Below are positions 35,190 through 45,543 of a stretch of 64,000 bases of DNA, in pieces. Position 1 is the first letter of the stretch, and every line of letters begins with the position of its first letter. Position numbers and translations under genes: made by a program. The notes under the pieces are model-generated. The model saw only the letters and a program-made list of their open reading frames with translations, ran no database searches and was not told the origin of the DNA. The stretch covers positions 124,001 through 188,000 of the forward strand of contig NZ_JBHSNJ010000002.1 of NCBI RefSeq assembly GCF_042657165.1, read 5' to 3'. This DNA comes from Agrilutibacter niabensis. Its GTDB lineage: Bacteria; Pseudomonadota; Gammaproteobacteria; Xanthomonadales; Xanthomonadaceae.

Positions 35190-35540
35190 TTAGTCAGCCG
35201 GTTCGGCAGGCGCGGCGGCCTGCGCATCCGTGGCCGGGTCCGCCTGCGGTTCGACCACGCGGTAGAAGGTCTCGCCGGGCTTGATCATGCCCAGTTCGCT
35301 GCGCGCGCGTTCTTCGACGGCCGCTTCGCCGGACTTGAGGTCATCGACCTCGGCGGCCAGCGCCGCATTGCGCTGCTTGAGTCCAGCGTTCTCATGCGCC
35401 TGCTGGTCCACCTGTCCGCGCAGGTGGGCGACCGAACGGCGGCCACCCTCCCCCCACCACAGGCGGTACTGCAGGAATGCAAGCAGCGCGACCAGCGCCA
35501 CCAACAAAAGCCGGCCTACTTGAATCGGCAGCCAGCGCAT
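35190..35540 (-). CDS. ftsB: Cell division protein FtsB
   Basis: Bitopic division protein that forms the FtsQLB complex. It has 116 residues: one membrane helix (about 8-26, LLLVALVALLAFLQYRLW), then a coiled coil of heptads (about 35-75, VDQQAHENAGLKQRNAALAA). The conserved ERARSELGMIKPGETFYRVV segment near 78-97 is the FtsB/DivIC signature. The Ala/Pro/Asp-rich tail is longer than in E. coli. It follows eno by 16 bases. Confidence 0.93.
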   Translation of the reverse strand: MRWLPIQVGRLLLVALVALLAFLQYRLWWGEGGRRSVAHLRGQVDQQAHENAGLKQRNAALAAEVDDLKSGEAAVEERARSELGMIKPGETFYRVVEPQADPATDAQAAAPAEPAD

Positions 35541-35556
35541 CGACAAGCGCGTTGCC

Positions 35557-36843
35557 TCAGCGCTTCAGCGACACGAACGCATCACGGCCGGCGTACCTGG
35601 CAGCGGCGCCGAGGGCTTCCTCGATGCGCAGCAGCTGGTTGTACTTGGCCACGCGGTCGCTGCGGCACAGCGAACCGGTCTTGATCTGCGTCGCGGTGGT
35701 GGCCACGGCGATGTCGGCGATCGTGGTGTCCTCGGTTTCGCCCGAACGGTGCGAAACGATCGCGGCGTAGCGGTTGGCATCGGCCATCGCGATGGCTTCC
35801 AGCGTCTCGGTCAGCGTGCCGATCTGGTTGACCTTGATCAGGATCGCGTTGGCGACGCCCTGGTCGATGCCTTCCTTGAAGATCTTCGGATTGGTGACGA
35901 ACAGGTCGTCGCCCACCAGCTGCACCTTGTCGCCGATGCGGTCGGTCAGCAGCTTCCAGCCGGTCCAGTCGTGCTCGGACATGCCGTCCTCGATCGTGAT
36001 GATCGGGTACTGCGTGCACCAGTTGGCCAGGAAGTCGACGAACTGCTCCGACGTCAGGCGCTTGCCTTCGCCGGTGAGGTTGTACTTGCCGTTCTCGAAG
36101 AACTCGCTCGAAGCCACGTCGAGGCCGAGCAGGATGTCCTCGCCGGCCTTGTAGCCCGCCTTGCCGATCGCTTCCAGGATGGTTTCCAGCGCTTCTTCAT
36201 TCGAGCGCAGGTCCGGCGCGAAACCGCCTTCGTCGCCCACCGCCGTGCTCAGGCCGCGACCCTTGAGCACCGACTTGAGCGAGTGGAACACCTCGGTGCC
36301 CGCGCGCAGCGATTCGGCGAAGTTGCCCACGCCCACCGGCAGGATCATGAATTCCTGCAGGTCGACGTTGTTGTCTGCGTGCGCACCGCCGTTGATGATG
36401 TTCATCATCGGCACCGGCAGCACCGCTTCGCGGCCATTGGCCAGGTGCTGCCACAGCGGCATCTTCTTCGAGGCGGCCACGGCGTGCGCGTTCGCCATCG
36501 AGACCGCCAGCAACGCATTCGCGCCCAGGCGGCCCTTGTTCTCGGTGCCGTCGAGGTCGATCAGGCGCTTGTCGAGCGCGGCCTGGTCGGCGGCATCGAA
36601 GCCGGCGAGCGCGGACGCGATCGTGGTGTTGACGTTCTCCACCGCCTTGCGCACGCCCTTGCCCAGGTAGCGGGTCTTGTCGCCATCGCGCAGTTCGACG
36701 GCCTCCTTCGTGCCGGTCGAGGCGCCCGAGGGCACCATCGCGCGGCCGAAACTGCCGTCGCTCAGGGTGACGTCGGCTTCGAGGGTCGGATTGCCGCGGC
36801 TATCGAGGATTTCGCGGGCATGGATCTTGGCGATCGTGGTCAT
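35557..36843 (-). CDS. eno: Enolase
   Basis: Interconverts 2-phosphoglycerate and phosphoenolpyruvate in glycolysis and, in many bacteria, is part of the RNA degradosome. It has 428 residues. Visible signatures are the start IHAREILDSRGNPTLEADV, SGASTGTKEAVELRDGD, the metal-binding region ITIEDGMSEHDWTGW, and IVSHRSGETEDTTIADIAV near 368-386. It lies between kdsA and ftsB in the order pyrG-kdsA-eno-ftsB. Confidence 0.98.
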   Translation of the reverse strand: MTTIAKIHAREILDSRGNPTLEADVTLSDGSFGRAMVPSGASTGTKEAVELRDGDKTRYLGKGVRKAVENVNTTIASALAGFDAADQAALDKRLIDLDGTENKGRLGANALLAVSMANAHAVAASKKMPLWQHLANGREAVLPVPMMNIINGGAHADNNVDLQEFMILPVGVGNFAESLRAGTEVFHSLKSVLKGRGLSTAVGDEGGFAPDLRSNEEALETILEAIGKAGYKAGEDILLGLDVASSEFFENGKYNLTGEGKRLTSEQFVDFLANWCTQYPIITIEDGMSEHDWTGWKLLTDRIGDKVQLVGDDLFVTNPKIFKEGIDQGVANAILIKVNQIGTLTETLEAIAMADANRYAAIVSHRSGETEDTTIADIAVATTATQIKTGSLCRSDRVAKYNQLLRIEEALGAAARYAGRDAFVSLKR

Positions 36844-36888
36844 CGTCAGTGGTTTGTCTTGAAGGGAATTTTTTGAAAAGCGGTGGGA

Positions 36889-37718
<830 letters not shown>

Positions 37719-37722
<4 letters not shown>

Positions 37723-39425
37723 GCGCTGGCTTCCTTGAGCAGGCGTCCGTCGGCCTGCGCCGTGCCCGCCGCGGCCTTGTGGTCGCGCGCGGCATGGATG
37801 AACCCGATGAACAGCGGATGGCCGTCGCGCGGCGTGGACAGGAATTCCGGATGCGCCTGGCACGCCAGGAACCACGGATGCTTGCTGCGCGGCAGTTCCA
37901 CCATTTCCACCAGGCTTTCGTCCATCGACTTGGCGCTGATCACCAGGCCGGCGCTCTCGAGCTGGCTGAGGTAGCGGTTGTTGAACTCGTAGCGGTGGCG
38001 GTGACGCTCCCCGACCACGTCCTTTCCGTACAGCTCGTGGGCGAGCGTGCCGGGCTTGACGCGCTGGTCCTGCAGGCCCAGGCGCATGGTGCCGCCCAGG
38101 TCGCTGTCCTCGCTGCGGCGTTCGACATCACCGGTGGCGGTGCGCCATTCGGTGATCAGGCCGATGACCGGGTGCTCGGACTGCTTGTTGTTCTCGGTGC
38201 TGTTTGCGTCGGCCAGGCCAAGAACGTGGCGTGCATAGTCCACGACCGCCGCCTGCATGCCGTAGCAGATGCCGAAGTACGGCAGGCCGTGTTCGCGCGC
38301 GTACTGCGCGGTCAACACCTTGCCTTCGAAACCACGATCGCCGAAGCCGCCCGGCACCAGGATGCCGTCGACGCCCTCCAGCGCCTTGGCGCCGTCCTGC
38401 TCGACCTCGGTCGACTCCAGCCACTTCAGGCGCACCTTGGTGCGCTGGCGAAGGCCGCCGTGCTTGAGCGCTTCGGCCAGCGACTTGTAGGCGTCCTGGT
38501 GGTCGATGTACTTGCCGACCACGGCGATGGTGACCTCGTCGACCGGATGCTCGGCGGCATCGACCACGGCATTCCATTCGGACAGGTCGGCCTCGGCCTT
38601 GGCCTTGCCTTCCAGACGCAGGCGCTCGACCACGATCTGGTCGAGCTGCTGCTGGTGCAGCCACATCGGGATCTTATAGATGTTGTCGAGGTCGACCGCG
38701 GAAATGACGGCCTTTTCCGGCACGTTGGTGAACAGTGCGATCTTGCGGCGCTCGCCATCGGGCAGCGGCTGTTCGCTGCGGCAGAGCAGCACGTCGGGCT
38801 GGATACCGATTGAGCGCAGCTCCTTCACCGAGTGCTGGGTCGGCTTGGTCTTCAGCTCACCGGCGGCGGCGATGAACGGCACCAGGGTCAGGTGCATGAA
38901 CAACGCCTTGTCCGGACCGCGCTCGGTGCGGATCTGGCGGATCGCCTCCAGGAACGGCAGGGATTCGATGTCGCCGACGGTGCCGCCAATCTCGACCAGG
39001 GCAACGTCGAAGCCGGCGGTGGCCTCGTCGATGCGGCGCTTGATCTCATCGGTGATGTGCGGGATCACCTGCACGGTGCCGCCGAGGTAGTCGCCGCGAC
39101 GCTCCTTGCGGATCACCGACTCGTAGATCTTGCCGGTGGTGATCGAGTTCTTGCCGGACAGGCGGACGCGCAGGAAGCGCTCGTAGTGGCCCAGGTCCAG
39201 GTCGGTCTCGGCACCGTCGTCGGTGACGTAGACCTCGCCGTGCTGGAACGGGCTCATCGTGCCCGGATCGACGTTGATGTAGGGGTCGAGCTTCATCATC
39301 GTCACGCGCAGGCCGCGCGCTTCGAGGATGGCGGCCAATGAGGCGGCCGCGATGCCCTTGCCAAGCGAAGACACCACGCCGCCGGTGACGAAGACGAGCG
39401 GCGTTATGGAATTTTGGGGGGTCAT
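37719..39425 (-). CDS. pyrG: CTP synthase
   Basis: Aminates UTP to CTP with glutamine. It has 568 residues: an N-terminal synthetase domain with the P-loop GGVVSSLGKGIAAASL near 16-31, KLDPYINVDPGTMSPFQHGE and the metal site in GGTVGDIESLPF. The C-terminal class I glutaminase has GGFGDRG and the nucleophile in FGICYGMQ. The usual residue after the cysteine is leucine; here it is tyrosine, tolerated in relatives. It is the first gene of the pyrG-kdsA-eno-ftsB-ispD-ispF-truD run. Confidence 0.98.
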
Positions 39426-39546
39426 GGGGAAGCGGGCTCCCGGAAAGCCATAGTTTACAGACTGGTTGCGGCCGGGGCGAGCTTGACGTCAGCCGCGCGA
39501 CCGGTTCCTGCCGCTCGATCCGGGCACGCATCCCCGGGCCAGAAAG

Positions 39547-39575
39547 CAGAACGCCCCGGCATGCGGGGCGTTCTG
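39547..39575 (-). terminator. Hairpin after the small exported protein gene
   Basis: A perfect 12-bp stem (CAGAACGCCCCG / CGGGGCGTTCTG) with a GCATG loop lies directly downstream of the gene that ends at 39592, on the minus strand, followed by TTTC. Confidence 0.75.
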
Positions 39576-39591
39576 TGCAGAAACGGCGCGG

Positions 39592-39852
39592 TCAGCGGCC
39601 GTCTTCCTCGGGTTCGTCGGGCTGCTCCTCGGCGCGGGGCTTGGCGTCCTTCTTCGCAGACTTGGATTTGGCGTCCTGCTTGTCCTTGCGGGCATCAGCC
39701 TTGGCGGCGTCGGCCTTGCTGTCGGACTTGGAAGCCGACTGGTCCTGGACGTTGCCCTTGTCCGCCTTATCGGCGCTCTGCGCGAAGGCGGATGGCGCGG
39801 CCAGCGCGGCGGCGATCAGGGTCGGAAGCAGCAGCTTGCGGATCGTCATCAT
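39592..39852 (-). CDS. Small exported Lys/Ala/Asp-rich disordered protein
   Basis: An 86-residue protein with a signal peptide of about 23 residues (cleavage after SAFA). The mature part is almost entirely Lys, Ala, Asp, Ser and Gln (KADAAKADARKDKQDAKSKS) with an acidic end (EEQPDEPEEDGR). It is predicted to be disordered and lysine-rich, with no known domain; I see no enzyme motif. A GAGGAG ribosome site precedes the start, which may be any of adjacent ATG codons. It lies between pyrG and a second low-complexity exported protein, each with its own hairpin. Confidence 0.72.
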   Translation of the reverse strand: MMTIRKLLLPTLIAAALAAPSAFAQSADKADKGNVQDQSASKSDSKADAAKADARKDKQDAKSKSAKKDAKPRAEEQPDEPEEDGR

Positions 39853-39939
39853 CAATCTCCTCGTTCGCTGCCATGAACCGGCAGCCGCGTCACCTTACGG
39901 CAATCGGCCATTCCAGGGACTGAATGGCGCCACGCAAAC

Positions 39940-39967
39940 GCGAACGCCCGGTTTTCCGGGCGTTCGC
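39940..39967 (-). terminator. Hairpin after the Gly/Ala-rich exported protein gene
   Basis: A perfect 12-bp stem (GCGAACGCCCGG / CCGGGCGTTCGC) with a TTTT loop lies just downstream of the gene ending at 39987. On the minus strand it is followed by only a short TTT. Confidence 0.7.
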
Positions 39968-39986
39968 AGGTTGCAACATGGTCCGA

Positions 39987-40616
39987 TCAGCGGCGCTGTT
40001 CGTTGCGGCGCTGCTTTTCGCGGGACGGCCTGTCCTTCGCCTGCTTCTGGCCGCCGGCCGCTCCGCCCGCCTCCTCCCCATCGCCGCCTGCAGCGCTGGC
40101 ACCCGCTTGGGCTGCCGCATTCGTCGCAGCGTTGGCGCTGCCCTCCAGCCCGCCTGCCCGGGCCTGGCCGGCCACGCCCGCGGCCGCCCCGGCGGCGGCA
40201 CCGGCATCGGCCCCACCAAGCACCGAGTTGCCCGCCGCATTGGCGCTGCCATTGACCGACTCGATCGCCTGCGCGCTGGCGCTGGTCGCGGCTTGCGTCC
40301 CGGCGCGGGCCGTGCCGCGCACGCTCGAACCCACCTGGGCCGCGGTACCGGCGCCGGCTTCAACCCCATCCTTCGCGGTCCGGGCCACATCGCTCACGAC
40401 GTCGCCGTGCACCTGCGCGTCCACGTTGCCAGCGGCACGCGCATCAATGCGCGAAGCACGCGCGGTCGCGCCGACATCGCCGCGACCGCCCGCCCCCACG
40501 CCGATGGAGCCCGTGTTGACACCGATGCCACCGCCGCCGCCAAGGCTCACCTGGGCGTACGCGACGGGCGCAAAAAGGGCGCCGGCAATCATCGCGGTCA
40601 AAAGAGTCTTGCGCAT
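39987..40616 (-). CDS. Exported Gly/Ala-rich low-complexity protein
   Basis: A 209-residue protein with a 22-residue signal peptide (cleavage after VAYA). The mature part starts with a glycine-rich block (VSLGGGGGIGVNTGSIGVGA). It continues with long Ala-rich stretches that look helical (ARAGTQAATSASAQAIESVN) and ends in a basic tail (KDRPSREKQRRNEQRR). No catalytic motif is visible. The repeated Gly-Val and Ala patterns suggest a structural or surface role, but I cannot assign one. The start MRKTLLTAMIAGAL follows a CAGGAGACAG ribosome site. Confidence 0.75.
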   Translation of the reverse strand: MRKTLLTAMIAGALFAPVAYAQVSLGGGGGIGVNTGSIGVGAGGRGDVGATARASRIDARAAGNVDAQVHGDVVSDVARTAKDGVEAGAGTAAQVGSSVRGTARAGTQAATSASAQAIESVNGSANAAGNSVLGGADAGAAAGAAAGVAGQARAGGLEGSANAATNAAAQAGASAAGGDGEEAGGAAGGQKQAKDRPSREKQRRNEQRR

Positions 40617-40909
40617 GTGCTGTCTCCTGCAGTTTCGGGGAAGTCCGCGCGTCGTCATGCCGCACGAACGTCGCGCCTTTCGCGACGTGGCCACCCTAGG
40701 CAGCGCCTTCCGACTCCTTCCTGAATTCACATATGGGGGATTTCACCCACGCGCGCCAGCGGCACGGCTCGCGTTCACGTTATCCTGCGTGCTCTGTCGC
40801 CGCTTTTCGGTCGCGACCGTTCGATCGCCGTTCCACGCGGCTTTCCGCGCGGCAGAATTCGCCGCAGCCCGAGCCACATCCATCGCAAGCATCACGTGAA
40901 ATCCGCCGA

Positions 40910-42817
40910 ATGAGCTCCCGTTACAACGCCGCCGATATCGAAGTCCTCTCCGGTCTGGACCCCGTCAAGCGCCGTCCCGGCATGTACACGGACACCGCGC
41001 GGCCGAACCACCTGGCGCAGGAAGTCATCGACAACTCGGTCGACGAGGCCCTCGCCGGCCACGCGCGCGTGATCGAAGTCACGCTGCACAACGATGGCAG
41101 CTGCGAAGTCTCGGACGACGGCCGCGGCATGCCGGTGGACATCCATCCGGAGGAGAAGATCCCCGGCGTGGAACTGATCCTCACGCGCCTGCATGCGGGC
41201 GGCAAGTTCAGCAACAAGAACTACACCTTCTCCGGCGGCCTGCACGGCGTCGGCGTGAGCGTGGTCAACGCGCTGTCGAAGCATGTCGATGTCTTCATCA
41301 AGCGCGACGGCAGCGAGTACCGCATGAGCTTCAAGGACGGCGATCGGGTCTCGAAGCTGGAGGTCGTCGGCACCGTCGGCAAGAAGAACACCGGCACGCG
41401 CCTGCGCTTCTGGCCCGACTCGAAGTACTTCGATGTGCCGAAATTCAACCTGCGTTCGCTCAAGCACCTGCTGCGGGCGAAGGCGGTGCTGTGCCCCGGC
41501 CTCACGGTGAAGCTGTTCGACGAAGCCACCGGCGAGAAGCACGAGTGGATGTACGAGGACGGCCTGCGTGATTACCTCAAGGGCGAACTGTCCGGCCTGG
41601 AGGCATTGCCGCCGGACCTGTTCGTCGGCTCGCAGAAGAAGGACACTGAAATCGTCGACTGGGCCGTCGCCTGGCTGCCGGAAGGCGAACTGGTACAGGA
41701 AAGCTACGTCAACCTGATCCCCACGGCGCAGCACGGCACCCACGTCAACGGCCTGCGCACCGGCTTCACCGACGCGCTGCGCGAGTTCTGCGACTTCCGC
41801 AACCTGCTGCCGCGCGGCGTGAAGCTCGCGCCGGAAGACGTGTGGGATCGCGTCGCCTTCGTGCTCAGCATCAAGATGACCGACCCGCAGTTCAGCGGGC
41901 AGACCAAGGAGCGCCTGTCGTCACGCCAGGCCGCGGGCTTCGTGGAAAGCGCCGCGCACGATGCGTTCTCGCTCTGGCTCAACCAGCACACCGATCTCGG
42001 CGAGAAGATCGCGCAACTCGCGATCGAGCGCGCCGCCGCCCGCCTGAAGACCGAGAAGCAGATCGTCCGCAAGAAGGTCACCCAGGGCCCCGCCCTGCCC
42101 GGCAAGCTCGCCGACTGCAGCTCGCAGGATCTTTCGCGCACCGAACTGTTCCTGGTCGAAGGCGATTCGGCCGGCGGCAGCGCCAAACAGGCGCGCGACA
42201 AGGACTTCCAGGCGATCCTGCCGTTGCGCGGCAAGATCCTCAACACCTGGGAAGTCGCATCCAACAGCGTGCTGGCCTCGCAGGAAGTGCACGACCTCGC
42301 GGTCGCGATCGGCTGCGATCCCGGCAAGGACGACATCACCGGCCTGCGCTACGGCAAGGTCATCATCCTCGCCGACGCCGACTCCGACGGCCTGCACATC
42401 GCGACGCTGCTGAGCGCCCTGTTCGTCAAGCATTTCCCCGCGCTGGTGGATGCCGGCCACGTGTTCGTGGCGATGCCGCCGCTGTTCCGCGTCGATGTGG
42501 GCAAGCAGGTGTTCTACGCGCTGGACGAGGAGGAAAAGCGGATCCTGCTGGAGAAGATCGAGCGCGAGAAGGGCGATCGCAAGAAGGGCTTCAGCGGCCA
42601 GGTCAATGTCACCCGCTTCAAGGGTCTGGGCGAGATGAACCCGTCGCAGCTGCGCGAATCCACGGTCCATCCCGATACGCGCCGCCTGGTGCAGCTCACC
42701 GTCGACGACAGCGCGGAAACGCACTCGCTGATGGACATGCTGCTGGCGAAGAAGCGCTCGGGCGACCGCAAGGCGTGGCTGGAAACCAAGGGCGATCTGG
42801 CGACGCTGGAAGTCTGA
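40910..42817 (+). CDS. parE: DNA topoisomerase IV subunit B
   Basis: ATPase subunit of topoisomerase IV, which unlinks daughter chromosomes. It has 635 residues. The GHKL ATPase shows EVIDNSVDEALAGHA, DDGRGMPVDIHPEE and GGLHGVGVSVVNALS. The TOPRIM part has LVEGDSAGGSAKQARDKDFQ and LADADSDGLHIATLL; FKGLGEMNPSQLRESTV is the C-terminal signature. The start MSSRYNAADIEVLSGL is fixed by family match. parC is not in this window. Its stop overlaps the next start (TGATG). Confidence 0.97.
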   Translation: MSSRYNAADIEVLSGLDPVKRRPGMYTDTARPNHLAQEVIDNSVDEALAGHARVIEVTLHNDGSCEVSDDGRGMPVDIHPEEKIPGVELILTRLHAGGKFSNKNYTFSGGLHGVGVSVVNALSKHVDVFIKRDGSEYRMSFKDGDRVSKLEVVGTVGKKNTGTRLRFWPDSKYFDVPKFNLRSLKHLLRAKAVLCPGLTVKLFDEATGEKHEWMYEDGLRDYLKGELSGLEALPPDLFVGSQKKDTEIVDWAVAWLPEGELVQESYVNLIPTAQHGTHVNGLRTGFTDALREFCDFRNLLPRGVKLAPEDVWDRVAFVLSIKMTDPQFSGQTKERLSSRQAAGFVESAAHDAFSLWLNQHTDLGEKIAQLAIERAAARLKTEKQIVRKKVTQGPALPGKLADCSSQDLSRTELFLVEGDSAGGSAKQARDKDFQAILPLRGKILNTWEVASNSVLASQEVHDLAVAIGCDPGKDDITGLRYGKVIILADADSDGLHIATLLSALFVKHFPALVDAGHVFVAMPPLFRVDVGKQVFYALDEEEKRILLEKIEREKGDRKKGFSGQVNVTRFKGLGEMNPSQLRESTVHPDTRRLVQLTVDDSAETHSLMDMLLAKKRSGDRKAWLETKGDLATLEV

Positions 42818-43421
42818 TGAACGACACGCATCTCGACCTGGGCTGCGGCAAGTTCCCGCGCAATCCGTACGGGCGTGCCCGGCTATTCGGCGTGGACGTG
42901 CGCCCCGTGCCCGGTGGCGTCGAGTTCGAGCACCGCGTGGCGAACTTTTCGCTGCAACCGATTCCGTGGCCGGACGTACGTTCACCTCGGTTTCCGCCTT
43001 CGACTTCATCGAGCACATTCCCCGGCTGCTTCCGACCGCGGACGGGCGCGACACGACGTTCCCTTTCATCAACCTGATGAACGAAGTGCGGCGCGTGCTC
43101 GACCATGGCGGCCGTTTCCACGCAGTGACGCCGGCATTTCCGTACCCGCACGCGTTCACCGATCCGACCCACGTCAACTTCATCACGCACAAGACCCACG
43201 AGTACTTCTGCGGCGACAAGCCAGCCAGATGTACGGCTTCATCGGTAGCTTCCGGGCGCTGCGGGTCGAATGGGTGCACTCCCGAGGCCTACAGCGCGGT
43301 GTCGCGCCCGCGAAAATCGCTGGCCAGGCGCCTGGCCGGCGGGCTGCAGGCCTTCCTCAGGAAATTACGCGGCAAGGCCAGCCACGCCTACGTGCTGTGG
43401 GAACTGGAAGCGATCAAGTAG
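42817..43421 (+). pseudogene. Class I SAM-dependent methyltransferase, broken by three frameshifts
   Basis: The pieces of one methyltransferase lie in three frames. Frame 1 (42817 to about 42976) gives LDLGCGKFPRNPYG and VANFSLQPIPWPD, the SAM motif region. The next frame continues with FTSVSAFDFIEHIPRLLPTA to about 43222 (EYFCGDKP). A third frame gives QMYGFIGSFRALRVEWVHS to about 43279, then the second frame resumes with EAYSAVSRPRKSLARRL to the stop at 43419. Each switch needs a one-base change, two losses and one gain, the last in a CCC run. Either the gene is decaying or the assembly has local errors. It overlaps parE by one base. Confidence 0.82.
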
Positions 43422-43467
43422 CGCCTCTGGGTGGCGCCTGCCCCCAACGATCGCCGCTTCGCTGCTT

Positions 43468-44247
43468 TCATGACGCCGCTTCGAGCAGGCCGCGAATCAC
43501 CGCCTGCGCGGATGCGGCCCGGGCTTCGTCGTAGGCGAACGTCGCCTCGTCCATGTAGATGCGCTGGCTGATCTCGAGCTGGATCGCGTCGACGCCGTTG
43601 GCGGGATCCGCGTAATGCCGCGTGATGTAGCCACCCTTGAAGCGGCCGTTGACCACGAAGTCGTAGCGCGATTGCGCGGCCAGGGCCGCCTCCACGCGCG
43701 CCTGGCGTTGCGGCGAACAACTCGCCCCGGCGGACGTACCGAGGTTGAAGTCCGGCAAGCGGCCGGGAAACAGGAAAGCGAGGTCGCTGCCCTTGATCGA
43801 ATGCCCTTCCCACAGCAGCACGCGGCCATGCGCGGCATGCAGCCGTGCGAGTTCGGCCTGCAGCGCCTCGTGATAGGGCCGCCAGTACGTTCCGGTGCGG
43901 GCTGCGATCTCGTCCGCGGACGGTGCCTGCCCTTCGCGATACACGGGTTCCCCGGTGAACTGCACCGCAGGACACAGCCCGGTGGTGTTCTGGCCGGGAT
44001 ACAGGGAGGTGTCGTCCGGCGGCCGGTTCAGGTCGATGACGTAGCGCGAATAGCGCGGCACCAGCATCGACGCACCGAGTTCGCGGGCGAAGCCGTACAG
44101 GCGCGCGACGTGCCAGTCCGTATCCGGCGCGATGCGCGCGCGTTCGACCATGCGCCCGGCCAGCTCCGGCGGAATTTCGCTGCCGTTGTGCGGCAGGCTC
44201 ACCAGCAGCGGCGCGGTGCCGCGATGCAGTTCGAAGATGTCGTTCAT
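43468..44247 (-). CDS. N-formylglutamate amidohydrolase family protein
   Basis: A 259-residue zinc hydrolase of the HutG (N-formylglutamate deformylase) family, which in histidine degradation splits N-formylglutamate to formate and glutamate. Motifs are LVSLPHNGSEIPPELA near 15-30, DTDWHVARLYGFA, YVIDLNRPPDDTSLYP, and LLWEGHSIKG with conserved acid and histidine. No other hut genes are adjacent; it lies 24 bases from a DadA-type oxidase on the same strand, so it may act in a different formyl-amino-acid pathway. Confidence 0.92.
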   Translation of the reverse strand: MNDIFELHRGTAPLLVSLPHNGSEIPPELAGRMVERARIAPDTDWHVARLYGFARELGASMLVPRYSRYVIDLNRPPDDTSLYPGQNTTGLCPAVQFTGEPVYREGQAPSADEIAARTGTYWRPYHEALQAELARLHAAHGRVLLWEGHSIKGSDLAFLFPGRLPDFNLGTSAGASCSPQRQARVEAALAAQSRYDFVVNGRFKGGYITRHYADPANGVDAIQLEISQRIYMDEATFAYDEARAASAQAVIRGLLEAAS

Positions 44248-44271
44248 TCGATGGCTTCCATCTGCCGTTGC

Positions 44272-45543
44272 TCAGGCGAAACGCGCCGGTGAATACGGCG
44301 CGGGATCGATGGCGGGCGAGGCACCCGTGACGAGGTCGGCGACCAGCTGTCCCGTCGCGGCACTCATGCTGACGCCCATCATGCCGTGGCCCGTCGCCAC
44401 CCACAGGCCATCGTGGCCGGGGACGCGGCCGATCAGCGGCACGTCGTCGATGCACATCGGGCGCCAGCCGTACCACTTCTCGCGCACTTCGGGCCCCACG
44501 GGCCGACGCAGGTATTCGGCCGCGCCGCGCTCGAGCGCCGCCAGGCGGCGCTCGTTGAGCGTGTCGTCGTAGCCGGAGAACTCCATCGTGCTGCCCAGGC
44601 GGAATCCACTGCCCCACGCGGTGACGCAGACGGAGCGTTCGCGCAGCACGATCGGCCGCCGCGGCACCAGCGATGGCGCCGAGTAGGTGATCGAATAACC
44701 CTTGCCCGGCTGCATCGCCCGGCGCAGCCCGGGGAACCCGATCGCCGGCGCCAGGCGCGGCGACCAGGCGCCCATCGCGAACACGACGTCGCGCGCCCGC
44801 AGCGGGCCTTGTGATGTGCGCAGTGACACGCCCGCGCGTCCGCCATCCAACGCTTCGAACGCACAGTGCTCCACGATCGCGCCGCCCCTCGCGCGCACCA
44901 GCCGCGCAAGCTCGTCCACGTAGCGGTCGGGGCGCAACACCGCATCGCCGTCGAAACGCAGCGCGCCAACCACACCCGGCTTGAGCGCGGGCTCCATCGC
45001 TTCGTAATGCCGGCCATCGATGGCTTCGACGGCGACGCCGAGCTCGCGCAGCGCCTCCATTTCCCGTTGCTCTTCCTCGAAGGCGCGCGGATCGCGGAAG
45101 ACGTAGTCGACGCCGGCTTCGGCGAATTCGCACTCCAGCGCGTGGTCGCGGACCCACTGCGCGAGGCGCTGGCGCGAGTCGTTCAGCAGAGCCGACTTGG
45201 CCTGCGCACTGCGTTGCCAGTCGCGCGGATTGCAGCGCGCGGCGAAGCCGAGCAACCAGCGCCACAGCATCGGATCGATACGCGGCTTGATGTACAACGG
45301 CGCGTCGGGCGTGAGCATCCAGCGCAGGGCCACGGCAACCATGCCCGGCGCGGCGAGCGGTGGCGCGTGGCTGGGAGTGATCGTGCCGCAGTTGCCGTGG
45401 GAAGCACCGCCACCGATCTGGCCGGCATCGATCACGCGCACGCTGCGCCCGGCTTCAAGCAATGCCAGCGCGGACGCCAGGCCGATCACGCCTGCGCCGA
45501 CCACGATCACGTCGTCGATGGTGTCGTCGGAATCCTTGTGCAT
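44272..45543 (-). CDS. FAD-dependent D-amino acid dehydrogenase (DadA-like)
   Basis: A 423-residue flavin oxidoreductase of the DAO family. The dinucleotide motif is VIVVGAGVIGLASALALLEA near 10-29, GGGASHGNCG contacts FAD, and the C-terminal region has HGMMGVSMSAATGQLVADL. RPMCIDDVPLIGRVPGHDGL is the DadA-type C-terminal motif. It resembles DadA of the alanine catabolic pathway but could also serve another D-amino acid or hydroxyproline route. It precedes the formylglutamate hydrolase by 24 bases, probably as one transcript. ATG 45543 is preferred over a GTG upstream. Confidence 0.88.
   Translation of the reverse strand: MHKDSDDTIDDVIVVGAGVIGLASALALLEAGRSVRVIDAGQIGGGASHGNCGTITPSHAPPLAAPGMVAVALRWMLTPDAPLYIKPRIDPMLWRWLLGFAARCNPRDWQRSAQAKSALLNDSRQRLAQWVRDHALECEFAEAGVDYVFRDPRAFEEEQREMEALRELGVAVEAIDGRHYEAMEPALKPGVVGALRFDGDAVLRPDRYVDELARLVRARGGAIVEHCAFEALDGGRAGVSLRTSQGPLRARDVVFAMGAWSPRLAPAIGFPGLRRAMQPGKGYSITYSAPSLVPRRPIVLRERSVCVTAWGSGFRLGSTMEFSGYDDTLNERRLAALERGAAEYLRRPVGPEVREKWYGWRPMCIDDVPLIGRVPGHDGLWVATGHGMMGVSMSAATGQLVADLVTGASPAIDPAPYSPARFA

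Noticed and set aside
40617..40909. N-terminal extension of ParE
   Set aside because: The frame is open upstream but lacks similarity; MSSRYNAADIEVLSGL is the normal family start.
44272..45543. Glycine oxidase (ThiO) instead of a DadA-like enzyme
   Set aside because: Length (423) and the HGMMGVSM and RPMCIDDVPLIG motifs fit DadA-type enzymes better, and no thiamine genes are near.
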